Assembly (NCBI GenBank): GCA_014382905.1
Contig: JACNIU010000228.1
Coordinates: 1 to 38,108 of the forward strand
DNA length: 38,108 nt
Direction of reading: 5' to 3'
From: Desulfobacterales bacterium
GTDB taxonomy: Bacteria > Desulfobacterota > DSM-4660 > Desulfatiglandales > Desulfatiglandaceae
Shown here: positions 25,541-33,906 of the stretch, piece after piece
Numbering within the stretch: position 1 is the first letter of the stretch
Layout: each line of letters starts with the position of its first letter
Program-made: the position numbers and the translations under genes
The notes under the pieces: generated by a model
Database searches by the model: none
Seen by the model: the letters and a program-made list of their open reading frames with translations, nothing else
What the model was told of the DNA's origin: nothing

Positions 25541-26714
25541 GTGCCGCGCCCCCGCCTAAATAGGCCGATATGACTTTTGGATTGGTCCTGATGTCATCGG
25601 GTGTTCCATCGGCAATGAGCACACCATAATCAAGGACATAGATATGATCCGCTAAGTTCATCATGACCTTCATATCATGTTCGATGATCAGCACGGTGAT
25701 CCCTTTTTCGCGAATCTTGTGGATAAGCCGAATCAAGCTCGATGATTCCTGTGGGTTCATGCCCGCTGCCGGCTCATCAAGGAGGAGGAGTCGAGGGTTG
25801 GATGCCAGGGCCCGGGCGATCTCTAAGCGGCGCTGCTCCCCGTAGGCCAGGGTGCCGGCAAGGTCAAAGGCCCGGTGTCCGAGGCCAACAAAGCGAAGGT
25901 GTTCTATGGCCATATCTTCGATCAAGCCCTCTTCCTCTTTCTGAGATCGTGTCCTGAGAAGGGCGCCTAACAATCCGGAGCGCATCTGAACGTGAAAACC
26001 GATCTTTACATTGTCCAAGACGCTCAAATTGAAAAAAAGCCGGATGTTCTGAAAGGTCCTGGCCATCCCCAGATAACAGATGGCGTCAGGGCCCAATCTG
26101 AATCCGTAAAGCTGGCGGACCTCGCGCAAGAAGAGCTGCAAGACAAGGTATATGCAGAACGGTCCTGTTACGATGCCCCATGGAACGGCAAAATAACCAA
26201 GCGGAATACCGGTCCAAAGCAGGTATCCAAGGGACAAAGGGCGGGTCAGGCACCACACTGCAAAACCGAGGTCTGATATGAGAAAAACAAACATGAGACC
26301 CCATGCCCAAATCTGAAACCGCATAAGGCCCCTGACCAGGAGGAAGCGTATACTCAAAATAAAGATGCCTAAGAGGAACACCTCTACCTTGAAGAAGGTA
26401 TGCGGTAGGAGGAGGGACCAGAAAAGCGGTGCCCAGGCCAGACCTAAGACGAAAAAGAGAATGGCACACCTCTTGACGAGCCTCATCTTTACCGATGATG
26501 CCTGCGAAACAATCGGTCTGCCCACAAATTCGATCTGCCCGCCGGTTGGATAGTAAAGGCTGGTAAGACAGTTAAAGAGGGTGGTCTTTCCGGCGCCGTT
26601 GGGCCCAATAACGCCAACGATCTGGCCTGCCTTGGCCTCAAGGCTTATTTCTCTCAAGGCCGCCAGCCCCCCGAAAGCCTTTGAGAGTTTTATCACTTTG
26701 AGGATCGTATCCAT
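25527..26714 (-). CDS. livG: LivG-type ATP-binding protein with large transmembrane insertion
   Basis: A 395-aa protein; LivG is normally about 250. Residues 1-69 are a normal NBD start with Walker A GPNGAGKTT (37-45). Residues about 70-205 are an insertion with four or five strongly hydrophobic segments (about 82-101, 105-128, 132-156, 161-178, 179-196), without homology to LivG that I can see. The NBD then resumes with GMARTFQNIRLFF (Q-loop, 216-228), LAYGEQRRLEIARAL signature, Walker B LLLLDEPAAGM, and IIEHDMKVM (His346). All ATPase motifs are intact and there is no frame break, so the protein is probably functional and membrane-embedded. Compare the ordinary LivG at 4390-5124. Operon order and overlaps match the standard liv layout. 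What the insertion does is unknown. Confidence 0.9.
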   Translation of the reverse strand: MDTILKVIKLSKAFGGLAALREISLEAKAGQIVGVIGPNGAGKTTLFNCLTSLYYPTGGQIEFVGRPIVSQASSVKMRLVKRCAILFFVLGLAWAPLFWSLLLPHTFFKVEVFLLGIFILSIRFLLVRGLMRFQIWAWGLMFVFLISDLGFAVWCLTRPLSLGYLLWTGIPLGYFAVPWGIVTGPFCIYLVLQLFLREVRQLYGFRLGPDAICYLGMARTFQNIRLFFNLSVLDNVKIGFHVQMRSGLLGALLRTRSQKEEEGLIEDMAIEHLRFVGLGHRAFDLAGTLAYGEQRRLEIARALASNPRLLLLDEPAAGMNPQESSSLIRLIHKIREKGITVLIIEHDMKVMMNLADHIYVLDYGVLIADGTPDDIRTNPKVISAYLGGGAAHAET

Positions 26715-26775
26715 AAGATTGCTGATTGGAAATTAAAAACTGGCCATTGGGCAACCCGGGTAAGCCCAGCTTTCC

Positions 26776-26812
26776 AGTTTCAAGTTTCGAGTTTCAAGTT
26801 TCGAGTTTCAAG
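26776..26812. repeat. 14-bp tandem repeat extending into livM2 3' end
   Basis: Unit agtttcaagtttcg occurs at 26776-26789 and 26790-26803, with a partial third at 26804-26812. From 26780 upward it encodes the C-terminal repeat of LivM2 (RNLKLETRNLKLET). Confidence 0.75.
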
Positions 26813-27802
26813 ACGTTCCTGCGCAAGCCTTGCCTTCTTGGCCTGGGCCCATTCAAAAGGGACAAGCCCTTCCGGCCGCCACCGCATCATGAGGACCAGG
26901 ACCAGTCCGTATATCAGATAACGGGCATTGAACAGGCCCTGTGGCAGGAGTGCCCGCAAGACCTCGGACAGAGGAATGAGGATCAGGGCCCCCAACATGG
27001 TGCCGGCAATACTCCCCATCCCCCCAAATACGATCAGGCAAAGGATCAGTATCGATTCCCAGAACTTAAACATATCCGGGTGAATGAATCTGAACCATTT
27101 TGCATAAAAGGCCCCGCCCATAGCGCCTATGGAAGCGCTGATGGCAAAGGCCGTAACCTTGTATTGGATGAGATTGATACCGCAGCACTGGGCGGCAATC
27201 TCATCCTCTCGTATGGCAAACCATGCCCGCCCCAACCGTGAATCCTGCAGGCGTGTCACCACTAACAGGACGATCACCAGGAGCAGGAGGATCAGATAGA
27301 AGAACTGCCAATCTCGGGTAAGGGGATGGCCAAAGACAGACGGGGGAGAGATCCCCGGAAGACCCATCGGACCCCGGGTGAGCCAGAGTTCATTTCTGAG
27401 GACCAATACCACAAGTTCGGAGAATCCAAATGTGACGATGGCAAAGTAGTCACCGGTGAGACGGAGGGTCGGTGCGCCCAAGAGAATTCCCCAAAGGGCA
27501 CCATTAAGCGCGGCCAACGGGAGGATAATCCAGAGGCTGAGGTCATAGTGGATAGCCAGGAGCCCGGAGGTGTATGCCCCGATCCCGTAGAAACCGACGT
27601 ACCCCAAGTCCAAGAGGCCGGTGAAGCCGGGCACAATATTCAACCCCAATGCCAAGATCATATATAGGACCGCTGTCGTCAATATCCTGAGGATGTAATT
27701 GGTTGACGCACCCATGGGAAGCCAGGGTAACAGGAGGGCCAAGAAGATCAGACCTGAGAAAACGAACCGGGGGTTCCTCTTATATTGCCGCCAGTCCATC
27801 AC
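26780..27802 (-). CDS. livM: Branched-chain amino acid ABC permease, LivM type (system 2)
   Basis: A 340-aa polytopic inner-membrane permease. It shows LALGLNIVPGFTGLLDLGYVGFYGIGAY near residues 50-75, the ATLRLTGDYFAIVTFGF block, WFAIREDEIAAQCCGINLIQYKV, and GGMGSIAGTMLGALIL. These are diagnostic for LivM. Starts at ATG 27802, overlapping the livH stop by 4 nt. The C-terminus is peculiar: after AQAKKARLAQE the chain ends ERLETRNLKLETRNLKLET, encoded by an intergenic-type tandem repeat, so the original stop was probably upstream. Confidence 0.95.
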   Translation of the reverse strand: MMDWRQYKRNPRFVFSGLIFLALLLPWLPMGASTNYILRILTTAVLYMILALGLNIVPGFTGLLDLGYVGFYGIGAYTSGLLAIHYDLSLWIILPLAALNGALWGILLGAPTLRLTGDYFAIVTFGFSELVVLVLRNELWLTRGPMGLPGISPPSVFGHPLTRDWQFFYLILLLLVIVLLVVTRLQDSRLGRAWFAIREDEIAAQCCGINLIQYKVTAFAISASIGAMGGAFYAKWFRFIHPDMFKFWESILILCLIVFGGMGSIAGTMLGALILIPLSEVLRALLPQGLFNARYLIYGLVLVLMMRWRPEGLVPFEWAQAKKARLAQERLETRNLKLET

Positions 27803-28713
27803 ACTTTCTCCCCGATCTGTTTGCCGATAAGGCCCGAAGGTTTAAAGAGTATCACCGCTATCATGACGGCGTAAGAGATGCCGTCCCGATATTCGGACGA
27901 TATATATCCGGCGCCAATAACTTCTGCGATACCTAACACGCCGCCCCCTAACATTGCGCCTGGAACGCTCCCAATCCCCCCGAGCACAGCAGCGGCAAAG
28001 GCCTTAATACCGGCAATGTATCCCATGGTGGGAAAAATAGCGTTATAATATAATCCGACTAAGATGCCGGCCATACCCCCCATTGCAGAGCCGATGGCAA
28101 AGGTAAAGGAGATAACCCGGTTGACCCCGATCCCCATAAGGGCCGAGGTCGTCTTATCCTGGGACAAGGCACGCATTGCCGTGCCGATTTTCGTCCTGTG
28201 AATGATCAGATGAAGGATAATCATGAACAAAACGGTAATAGAAAGGATAAAGACCTGAAGCCAGGACAACGATACCTCACCGACGCTCAATGCGGGTTTA
28301 AGAAAGATGGCGGGAAGCACTTCCCGGGGATAGGACTTGATCTGGGAGCCCCAGATCATAAGGGCCAGGTTCTGGAGAAAAATGGACATCCCGATGGCGG
28401 TGATCAGGGCGGCCAGACGGGGGGCCTTGCGCAAGGGACGATACGCAACAAAATCTAATATAATCCCAAAACAGGAACAGATTAAGATGGTCAGAACAAA
28501 TGCCGCAAAGAAAGGGAGCCCGAGGACCGTAACCATGGTATAAGCAAGAAAGGCGCCTAACATGTAGATCTCGCCATGGGCGAAGTTTATCAACTGAATG
28601 ACGCCGTAGACCATGGTATAGCCCACCGCGATGAGTGCGTAAACCCCGCCTAAGGTGATGCCATTCACCAACTGCTGGAGAAAAAGGCTCGACTGATCGA
28701 GAAGATTTTCCAC
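27799..28713 (-). CDS. livH: Branched-chain amino acid ABC permease, LivH type (system 2)
   Basis: A 304-aa permease from GTG 28713, with about eight membrane helices. It has LQQLVNGITLGGVYALIAVGYTMVYGVIQLINFAHGEIYMLGAF, the N-terminal LivH hallmark, and the ALSQDKTTSALMGIGVNRV EAA-like loop. The frame is open to 28794, but those 27 extra codons include the terminator-like hairpin region, and GTG 28713 is preceded by AGAGGA at good distance. It partners LivM2. Confidence 0.94.
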   Translation of the reverse strand: MENLLDQSSLFLQQLVNGITLGGVYALIAVGYTMVYGVIQLINFAHGEIYMLGAFLAYTMVTVLGLPFFAAFVLTILICSCFGIILDFVAYRPLRKAPRLAALITAIGMSIFLQNLALMIWGSQIKSYPREVLPAIFLKPALSVGEVSLSWLQVFILSITVLFMIILHLIIHRTKIGTAMRALSQDKTTSALMGIGVNRVISFTFAIGSAMGGMAGILVGLYYNAIFPTMGYIAGIKAFAAAVLGGIGSVPGAMLGGGVLGIAEVIGAGYISSEYRDGISYAVMIAVILFKPSGLIGKQIGEKV

Positions 28714-28778
28714 CAGGATATCCTCTTTAGGAGCTTTCAGATCTTGCCGGCCGTCTCTGCCGGAGCGGGAATAAAGGC

Positions 28779-28811
28779 AAAAAGAGCAGGCCACTCCCGT
28801 ACCTGCCCTTT
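28779..28811 (-). terminator. Intrinsic terminator-like hairpin between livK2 and livH2
   Basis: On the minus strand, GGGCAGG (28808-28802) and CCTGCTC (28790-28784) pair (one G-U) around an 11-nt loop, extended by AAA/TTT, and are followed by five Ts (28783-28779). It probably gives partial termination after livK2, so the binding protein is made in excess over the permease. Confidence 0.65.
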
Positions 28812-28829
28812 AAGTAGATTTTAGATCCG

Positions 28830-29948
28830 TTACTGCAATTGCTTTTCAGCGCTGACCCACTTGCCTTTCTGGATCTGTTTGACAAAGGCTTCTTTGAGAC
28901 AGTCTCCGTTTTCGTCAAAATAGGTGTTTCCGGCCACTCCTTTATATGCCTTTTCCTTTGAATTAATGGACGCCAGGTAGTCACGGACCTTCACCCTATC
29001 CTCCCCTACCGTCTTGATGGCCTCGGCGGCCATGCCCACCGCGTCATAGGCGTTTGCGGCAAACCAGTTGGGGTCCTTCCCGTACTTTTTCCTGTAGGCC
29101 TCAATAAAACTGGCAGCCTGAGGTCCTGCCTTGTCGGGAAGAAACGGCGTGGTAACAAAGAGGCCTTCTGCGTCGGGATTCTTCACCATAAGGTCGTCAT
29201 CGAGCCCGTCACCGCCGAAAAAGGCGACATTCTTTATGCCGAGACTCCTTGCCTGCGAGACGATGAGGGTCCCCTGGGGTGCATACCCGGGGATAAAGAT
29301 GGCATCCGGTTTCATCATCTTGAACTTGGTCAGTTGCGGCTTGAAATCTGTGGTATCAGAGGTATATGCCTCTGTGCCCAAGATCTTGATGCCCAACTTC
29401 TTGGCCTCTTTCATAAAGGCCAACATCAGACCCATGGAGTAGTCATTTACCTCGTAAAATGTTGCCACTTTTTTGTAGCCTTTGACGAATTTTGCATATT
29501 TGGCTAAAAAAAGGCCCTGAAAATCATCCTTGTAGACATTGCGGAAATAAAAAGGGCTCATCTTTCCGATACTGACATTGGTGGATGCCGGCGAGATGGC
29601 AGGGAGTTTGGCTTCCCTGTATACGGGCAGGGCCGCCAAGGTCGCAGAGCTGCAAAGATGCCCCACCACTACCGAGACCTTTGGGTCATTCGCCAATTTG
29701 GTGGCGACGGTAGCCGCCTCCTTGGGATCACAGAGCTCGTCTTCTAAGACAATCTCCACCTTCTTACCGTTGATGCCGCCGGCAGCGTTGATTTCCTCTC
29801 CCTTCAGAATCGCCGCATTCTTGATCCCTTCACCGAACGAGGCCAACTGTCCGGTAAATGCGGCAGCCACAGGGATCTTAATGGAATCCGCCCACGCGAC
29901 GCCGGTTAACAGGACCCACGCAAACAAAAAACATACTAATCTTTTCAT
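28830..29948 (-). CDS. livK: ABC transporter substrate-binding protein, LivK type (system 2)
   Basis: Periplasmic binding protein of 372 aa. A signal peptide (MKRLVCFLFAWVLLTGVAWA, cut after Ala20) is followed by IKIPVAAAFTGQLASFGEGIKNAA and the LivK core with Cys pairs (EDELCDPKEAATVA, VGHLCSSATLAALPVY), FYFRNVYKDDFQG, and ATFYEVNDYSMGLM. It is closer to canonical LivJ/LivK than the binding protein of system 1, which has a different start and length. AAGGAG precedes the ATG. First gene of liv operon 2. Confidence 0.95.
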   Translation of the reverse strand: MKRLVCFLFAWVLLTGVAWADSIKIPVAAAFTGQLASFGEGIKNAAILKGEEINAAGGINGKKVEIVLEDELCDPKEAATVATKLANDPKVSVVVGHLCSSATLAALPVYREAKLPAISPASTNVSIGKMSPFYFRNVYKDDFQGLFLAKYAKFVKGYKKVATFYEVNDYSMGLMLAFMKEAKKLGIKILGTEAYTSDTTDFKPQLTKFKMMKPDAIFIPGYAPQGTLIVSQARSLGIKNVAFFGGDGLDDDLMVKNPDAEGLFVTTPFLPDKAGPQAASFIEAYRKKYGKDPNWFAANAYDAVGMAAEAIKTVGEDRVKVRDYLASINSKEKAYKGVAGNTYFDENGDCLKEAFVKQIQKGKWVSAEKQLQ

Positions 29949-29971
29949 GGCATTCTCCTTCAGGATTTATG

Positions 29972-30017
29972 CCCCGGTTAAATCCGCTCCGCTCTTCATT
30001 GGCCGAATTTAACGGGG
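29972..30017. promoter_or_regulatory. Hairpin in the livK2 leader
   Basis: CCCCGGTTAAAT (29972-29983) pairs with ATTTAACGGGG (30007-30017) with one bulged base and a 23-nt loop. It lies in the 5' leader region about 24-70 nt upstream of the livK2 ATG. It could be a regulatory leader or the 3' hairpin of the upstream gene; no T run is obvious. Confidence 0.45.
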
Positions 30018-30021
30018 TAAA

Positions 30022-30039
30022 ATTGTTGATTGTTGATTG
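30022..30039. repeat. Dispersed 18-mer repeat, inverted copy of 13391-13408
   Basis: ATTGTTGATTGTTGATTG here is the exact reverse complement of the 18-mer next to dnaE. Low-complexity, 7-bp internal periodicity. Confidence 0.6.
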
Positions 30040-30097
30040 AAAAAACCCGGAACCCCGCAATCCCGTTTTCAGCAGGGCAACCTGCAACTCGCAACAC

Positions 30098-31738
30098 CTA
30101 CGCCTTTCTCTTGCGGACCATATCCTTTATCCTGTTTATATGGCCGCGCCCCATACCCTTGACCTCGCAGCCCAACTCAAAATATTTCTCGATCCTACGG
30201 TCATCCAGGATCCCGAAACAGTCCACAACTGCCAGAGGGCCACCGGCCATGCGGACGACCTCTTCCGGCTCCACCTCCAGGTACGGCTTGTGTCGAACAG
30301 CAAAGATGACCGCATCAGACCCTTTCAGGGCCTCCTCCATGTCTGACGTCATGGAAAACCCAGAGAGGTGTTCCTGGTTGCGGAAAAACCTCGACCAGCT
30401 GGCGCCCACCGCTGGGTAGGAATCCTGTTTTTCAAGTTCCCACCAGTGTTGCACGTACGGATCATGGGCCTTGATATCGGCCCCCATTTCGGTCAGTTTT
30501 CGAACAATAATCTCTGATCCGCTGTAGCGCGTGTCCCCTACATCCTCGCGGTAAGAGGCACCCAGCAAAGTAATCTGCGAGGCGGCAACAATGCGCCCCA
30601 TGTTTCTCAGTGCGTCGCGAACCAACTGGGCCGCATGCAGTGCCCGGGTGTCATTGATGTTGATGGCCTCAGGGGTGATCTTGAATATATTATCATTCTC
30701 AAATCCCATCAGATGCTTGTAGGCCCAGAGACCCAGGCCACCATCCTTGGGGAGACAATACCCCCCGATGCCGGGCCCTGGAAAGAGGATATTGCTGTGG
30801 GTGGGGCGGACCTTTATGGCATTGATAACCTTGACAATGTCAACCCCGTTGGTCTCGGCAAACAGGCACCATTCATTGAGAAAGGCCAGTATGGTGGCCC
30901 GGTAGCTGTTTTCCACAATCTTGCAGGTCTCACTCTCAATTGGCCTGTCAAGCACGGTCAGGGGATACTTTTCCACATTGAGCACATCGGACAGAAAACG
31001 GGTAACTTTTTCTCTGCTTTCCTGGTTGATCCCGCTGCACACGCGCCAGAAATCCCTCACCGATTTCACATACTCTTTCCCGGGCATTACCCTTTCGAAG
31101 CTGTGGGCCAGCATCGGTTCTTCATCAATGCCCCGTGCCTTGAAACCCTTCTTGATGAGGGGATAGGCTATATATTCGGTAGTCCCCGGGGGTACGGTGG
31201 TTTCTATCAAGGTCAGACAGTGGGGGGAGATCTTCTCTCCAATGATTTTAAAACTATCTTCTAAGGCACCTATCTCTGCAAAGCCTTTTCTAAGGTTGCC
31301 CAACTCCTCCTTGAGAAAATCGCACTGCACATCAACGACTAACACGTCCGCCAATTTGAGGGCATCATAGGTGAAGGTGGCGGTAAGGGTCTTCTTCCCG
31401 GTGACGCATCGCTCGATCAGCGGTGCCACTTCCGGGTCCTCTGCCTTTACCGGGGAGATGCCGCGGTTGAACAGCGGGATCTTCCAGAAGCTGCGGGGAC
31501 TCGGCCGCTGCATGCCAATGACAAACTTATTGGGTTTCCCGGTTCCCCTGTTCACCGAGTCGGCCACTACGCCGGCCATGATCGCTCCCACGAATCCGAG
31601 GCCCATGACCACCACGATCTCGAACCCCTCCCGGCGCCGGGCCTCCACGACCTCTTTCAGTCTCTCGTATTCCAGTAAATAATCTTCTTCTTGCGGGAGA
31701 TCGAATCTCTCCCCATCCGGGCTCACTGAATATTCCAT
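30098..31738 (-). CDS. Nucleotide-sugar dehydrogenase (UDP-glucose/GDP-mannose DH family)
   Basis: A 546-aa NAD-dependent dehydrogenase that oxidises a UDP- or GDP-sugar at C6 to a uronate, for surface polysaccharide. It has the N-terminal Rossmann motif GLGFVGAIMAG (46-56), the ETTVPPGTT block (Glu180), KIVENSYRA (Lys273, Asn277), and the catalytic GGYCLPKD (Cys328). It is about 100 residues longer than typical family members, with an N-terminal acidic extension and extra residues in the C-terminal domain (WWELEKQDSYPAV region). No glycosyltransferase is near it, so the product is unknown. A MITE-like element lies upstream. Specificity cannot be given. Confidence 0.9.
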   Translation of the reverse strand: MEYSVSPDGERFDLPQEEDYLLEYERLKEVVEARRREGFEIVVVMGLGFVGAIMAGVVADSVNRGTGKPNKFVIGMQRPSPRSFWKIPLFNRGISPVKAEDPEVAPLIERCVTGKKTLTATFTYDALKLADVLVVDVQCDFLKEELGNLRKGFAEIGALEDSFKIIGEKISPHCLTLIETTVPPGTTEYIAYPLIKKGFKARGIDEEPMLAHSFERVMPGKEYVKSVRDFWRVCSGINQESREKVTRFLSDVLNVEKYPLTVLDRPIESETCKIVENSYRATILAFLNEWCLFAETNGVDIVKVINAIKVRPTHSNILFPGPGIGGYCLPKDGGLGLWAYKHLMGFENDNIFKITPEAININDTRALHAAQLVRDALRNMGRIVAASQITLLGASYREDVGDTRYSGSEIIVRKLTEMGADIKAHDPYVQHWWELEKQDSYPAVGASWSRFFRNQEHLSGFSMTSDMEEALKGSDAVIFAVRHKPYLEVEPEEVVRMAGGPLAVVDCFGILDDRRIEKYFELGCEVKGMGRGHINRIKDMVRKRKA

Positions 31739-31760
31739 ATAATAGCCTCTACGTTATTAG

Positions 31761-31904
31761 GTAATAGTTCAGCCACTAAGGCACCAAGACACCAAGATTA
31801 CTTGATACCGTTTTTAATCAGCAATAGATTCTTCTCTTTTTGATAGGGGTTTAAAATTCATGTCCTTCCTTTGAGCCTTTGTGCCTTAGTGGCTGAACTG
31901 TTAC
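31761..31904. mobile_element. MITE-like element, copy B (144 bp)
   Basis: Inverted copy of 16971-17126, identical in reverse complement except that it lacks 12 bp. Terminal inverted repeats of about 24 bp (one mismatch). A possible target-site duplication GTTATT flanks it (31753-31758 and 31905-31910), offset by two bases on the left. Lies between the sugar dehydrogenase and the FGE-like gene. Confidence 0.8.
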
Positions 31905-32007
31905 GTTATTTGTTATTATTGATGAACCTGTAAAAGCCCTCTGGTCTCGCGCAAAGGGGTACAGGGCAGGGCCGGAAGATCGTACTGGGGCGGCTTTCGC
32001 GTGAAGA

Positions 32008-32850
32008 TTATTGAGTCTCTCTGACGAGTCGAAAACCGGTGGTTTCATACCTGCTGGCGGGGTTGCTAAAGGTCCTGTTTGCACAGCGGCATCGATATCC
32101 GACCCCATACCAGCTTCCTCCCCTGCGGACCTTATCAGTTCCGGATTTGGACCCTCTTGGGTCCACCGCTTCGCCTGTTTCATAGCGTTCATACCAGTCC
32201 TGACACCATTCCCAGGCATTCCCCTCCATGTCATAAAGGCCCCAGGCATTCGGTTTGTAGGTTTTGACAGGGGCAGGCTGATCTGCTGGCAGTCCCTTTG
32301 ATTGAGCGGATTTCACACAGATATCGATCTTTAAGGTATTATTGCCATACATCGCCTGGGTGCAATCAATCGTCTTGCCCCAGCTATAGGCCGAGGTGCT
32401 GCCGGACCTGCACGCATATTCCCACTCCGCTTCCGTTGGGAGCCGGTAGGTGCCCTGATTCAGGGCATTTAATTTTCCTATGAAGTCCATGCAGTCCGCC
32501 CAGGAAACTCTCACCACCGGCATATCCTCTGTCCCCTTTTTCTTGAAGAGAAATTGTTTTCCCATGACGGCGCGCCACTGCTTTACCGTCACCTCCGTCG
32601 TCTGCATGTAAAAGGATTTGCTGATCGTCACCTGATGTCTTTTCTCATCCCCGTCACGATTCAATTCATCCGTAGGACTCCCCATGGTAAAAGTTCCTTC
32701 CGGTATCAGCACAAAGTCCATGCCTAAGGAATTAGTGAATGTCTTTTCATCTGCCAATACATGGAATGCGGAGACGGTAATTAGGATGAATGCGGCAAGA
32801 AACAAACCTGAGAACCGCGCCGAATTTCGTAGCATGTTAAACATGGTCAT
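32008..32850 (-). CDS. Secreted FGE-sulfatase (SUMF1) family protein
   Basis: A 280-aa protein from ATG 32850 (GGGGGTGTT before it). Hydrophobic residues 14-30 end in ADEK, a likely signal peptide. The FGE fold is clear: GMDFVLIPEGTFTMGS, SFYMQTTEVTVKQW, VSWADCMDFIGKLN, YRLPTEAEWEYACRSG, WGLYDMEGNAWEWCQDWY, and RRGGSWYGVGYRCRCANR...GFRL. True formylglycine-generating enzymes have two catalytic Cys in GGSxLCxxxYC; the first is Gly here, so sulfatase activation is unlikely. It probably belongs to the wider SUMF1-like group (PvdO/EgtB type). An upstream in-frame ATG at 32904 would only lengthen the signal. Confidence 0.9.
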   Translation of the reverse strand: MTMFNMLRNSARFSGLFLAAFILITVSAFHVLADEKTFTNSLGMDFVLIPEGTFTMGSPTDELNRDGDEKRHQVTISKSFYMQTTEVTVKQWRAVMGKQFLFKKKGTEDMPVVRVSWADCMDFIGKLNALNQGTYRLPTEAEWEYACRSGSTSAYSWGKTIDCTQAMYGNNTLKIDICVKSAQSKGLPADQPAPVKTYKPNAWGLYDMEGNAWEWCQDWYERYETGEAVDPRGSKSGTDKVRRGGSWYGVGYRCRCANRTFSNPASRYETTGFRLVRETQ

Positions 32851-32891
32851 AACACCCCCTATCTTGAGACCTTTGCAAAACGCCCCTTTCG

Positions 32892-32967
32892 CTCTCGGAG
32901 GCATAGGCCCGAGTATACCAACAGGAAACCTCTGGGCCGGACTCCGGCTGGCCTACGCCTCTGAGAG
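32892..32967. repeat. Imperfect 18-bp inverted repeat upstream of the FGE-like gene
   Basis: Arms 32892-32909 and 32950-32967 (CTCTCRGAGGCRTAGGCC) match 16 of 18, with a 40-nt spacer. It lies in the gap between the divergent start of the FGE-like gene and the convergent 3' end of the amidohydrolase. No ORF inside it is convincing. Confidence 0.55.
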
Positions 32968-33111
32968 AGGCTTGACGTTGACCGGAATTAAGCATGTTTC
33001 AAGGGTCTCATCTCTTGTAATGGAGAGTGAAAAAACTGAGAAACCGTTTCTTGAAGATACGGTATCAAAAAAATTAGATGAGGGGAAGTGAAAAAGTAAC
33101 CGTTCACGGAT

Positions 33112-33906
33112 TCAGGGTTCAGCCACGTCTCTGGCCTGGACCGCCCTCGCAAACGCCTCAAGACATCCCCGAACCTTTGAGGTGATCTCCGCTAATTTTG
33201 CCGGCAGAAATTCTCCGGTTCCCTGACCCAGGTATAGATCCTGATTGACCTCAATCTGAACCGCGAACTTTCCTCTGTCGGCTATTGCGTGGCCATAATG
33301 GGTGGTAATAAAACCTGCTGAATAGGGGTCGTTTATGGAAACAGAAAACCCGGCCTCCAAAAAGGTCTGTTTCATCAGTTTCAGGATCGTCACAGGGCAG
33401 GTGGTGCTCCCCAGGGCCGGGCTCATCTCGCCCTTATGATCCCCATTGTTACTCAGGACGATATCCTTTCTTTTTTTGCCCGCATCCGGGGCTTCTGAAG
33501 GCCCGACGCCGTTGAGGGAGTGACAGTCGATCAGTCCGATGATATGCGGTAGCGCTAACGCATCTCTCAGTCGATCATGATAAGGCCAGTAATATTCCCT
33601 TAGCCGATCCCCGATCTCCTTTTGATCCGGGACCATACCCGAATGATAGATGATCCGCCCAGAGTAGTCTATTCGAGCAATTACCCCTTTAAAATCCCGG
33701 CGCTCCGGGTCCCTGTTCAGATCCACCACTACCCTGCTCCACTGGGCGCACAGAACGTCCCCTGCCTCTAAAGATCCGAAGATCTCTCTCGTCCCCCAAT
33801 CTATGGAGTCAGCAATTTCAGCATCGCTGAGAGCAAGGGCCGGCTTCACCCGATCAGGGACCCGCCCGGAGCAGTGCGGAACAGATATGACAAATGGTAG
33901 TCTCAC
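33112..33906 (-). CDS. N-formylglutamate amidohydrolase family protein
   Basis: A 264-aa zinc amidohydrolase of the FGase family (HutG-type). It starts LPFVISVPHCSGRVPD with the first metal His, then WSRVVVDLNRDPERRDF, and GLIDCHSLNGVGP with the second metal/catalytic residues, and FAVQIEVNQDLYL near the end. The GTG start at 33906 has AAGGAG 8 nt before it. No other histidine-degradation gene is adjacent, so the substrate is not proven to be N-formylglutamate. It is alone between a palindrome and a regulatory gap. Confidence 0.9.
   Translation of the reverse strand: MRLPFVISVPHCSGRVPDRVKPALALSDAEIADSIDWGTREIFGSLEAGDVLCAQWSRVVVDLNRDPERRDFKGVIARIDYSGRIIYHSGMVPDQKEIGDRLREYYWPYHDRLRDALALPHIIGLIDCHSLNGVGPSEAPDAGKKRKDIVLSNNGDHKGEMSPALGSTTCPVTILKLMKQTFLEAGFSVSINDPYSAGFITTHYGHAIADRGKFAVQIEVNQDLYLGQGTGEFLPAKLAEITSKVRGCLEAFARAVQARDVAEP

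Noticed and set aside
26776-26812. CRISPR or regulatory iteron
   Set aside because: 14-bp unit, fewer than three full copies, no spacers, and part of it is coding.
32008-32850. True sulfatase-activating formylglycine enzyme
   Set aside because: The first active-site Cys is missing, so only the wider SUMF1-like family name is kept.
32684-33091. 135-codon plus-strand ORF crossing the FGE-like gene start
   Set aside because: Antisense to the signal peptide region for half its length and runs through an inverted repeat; no motif.
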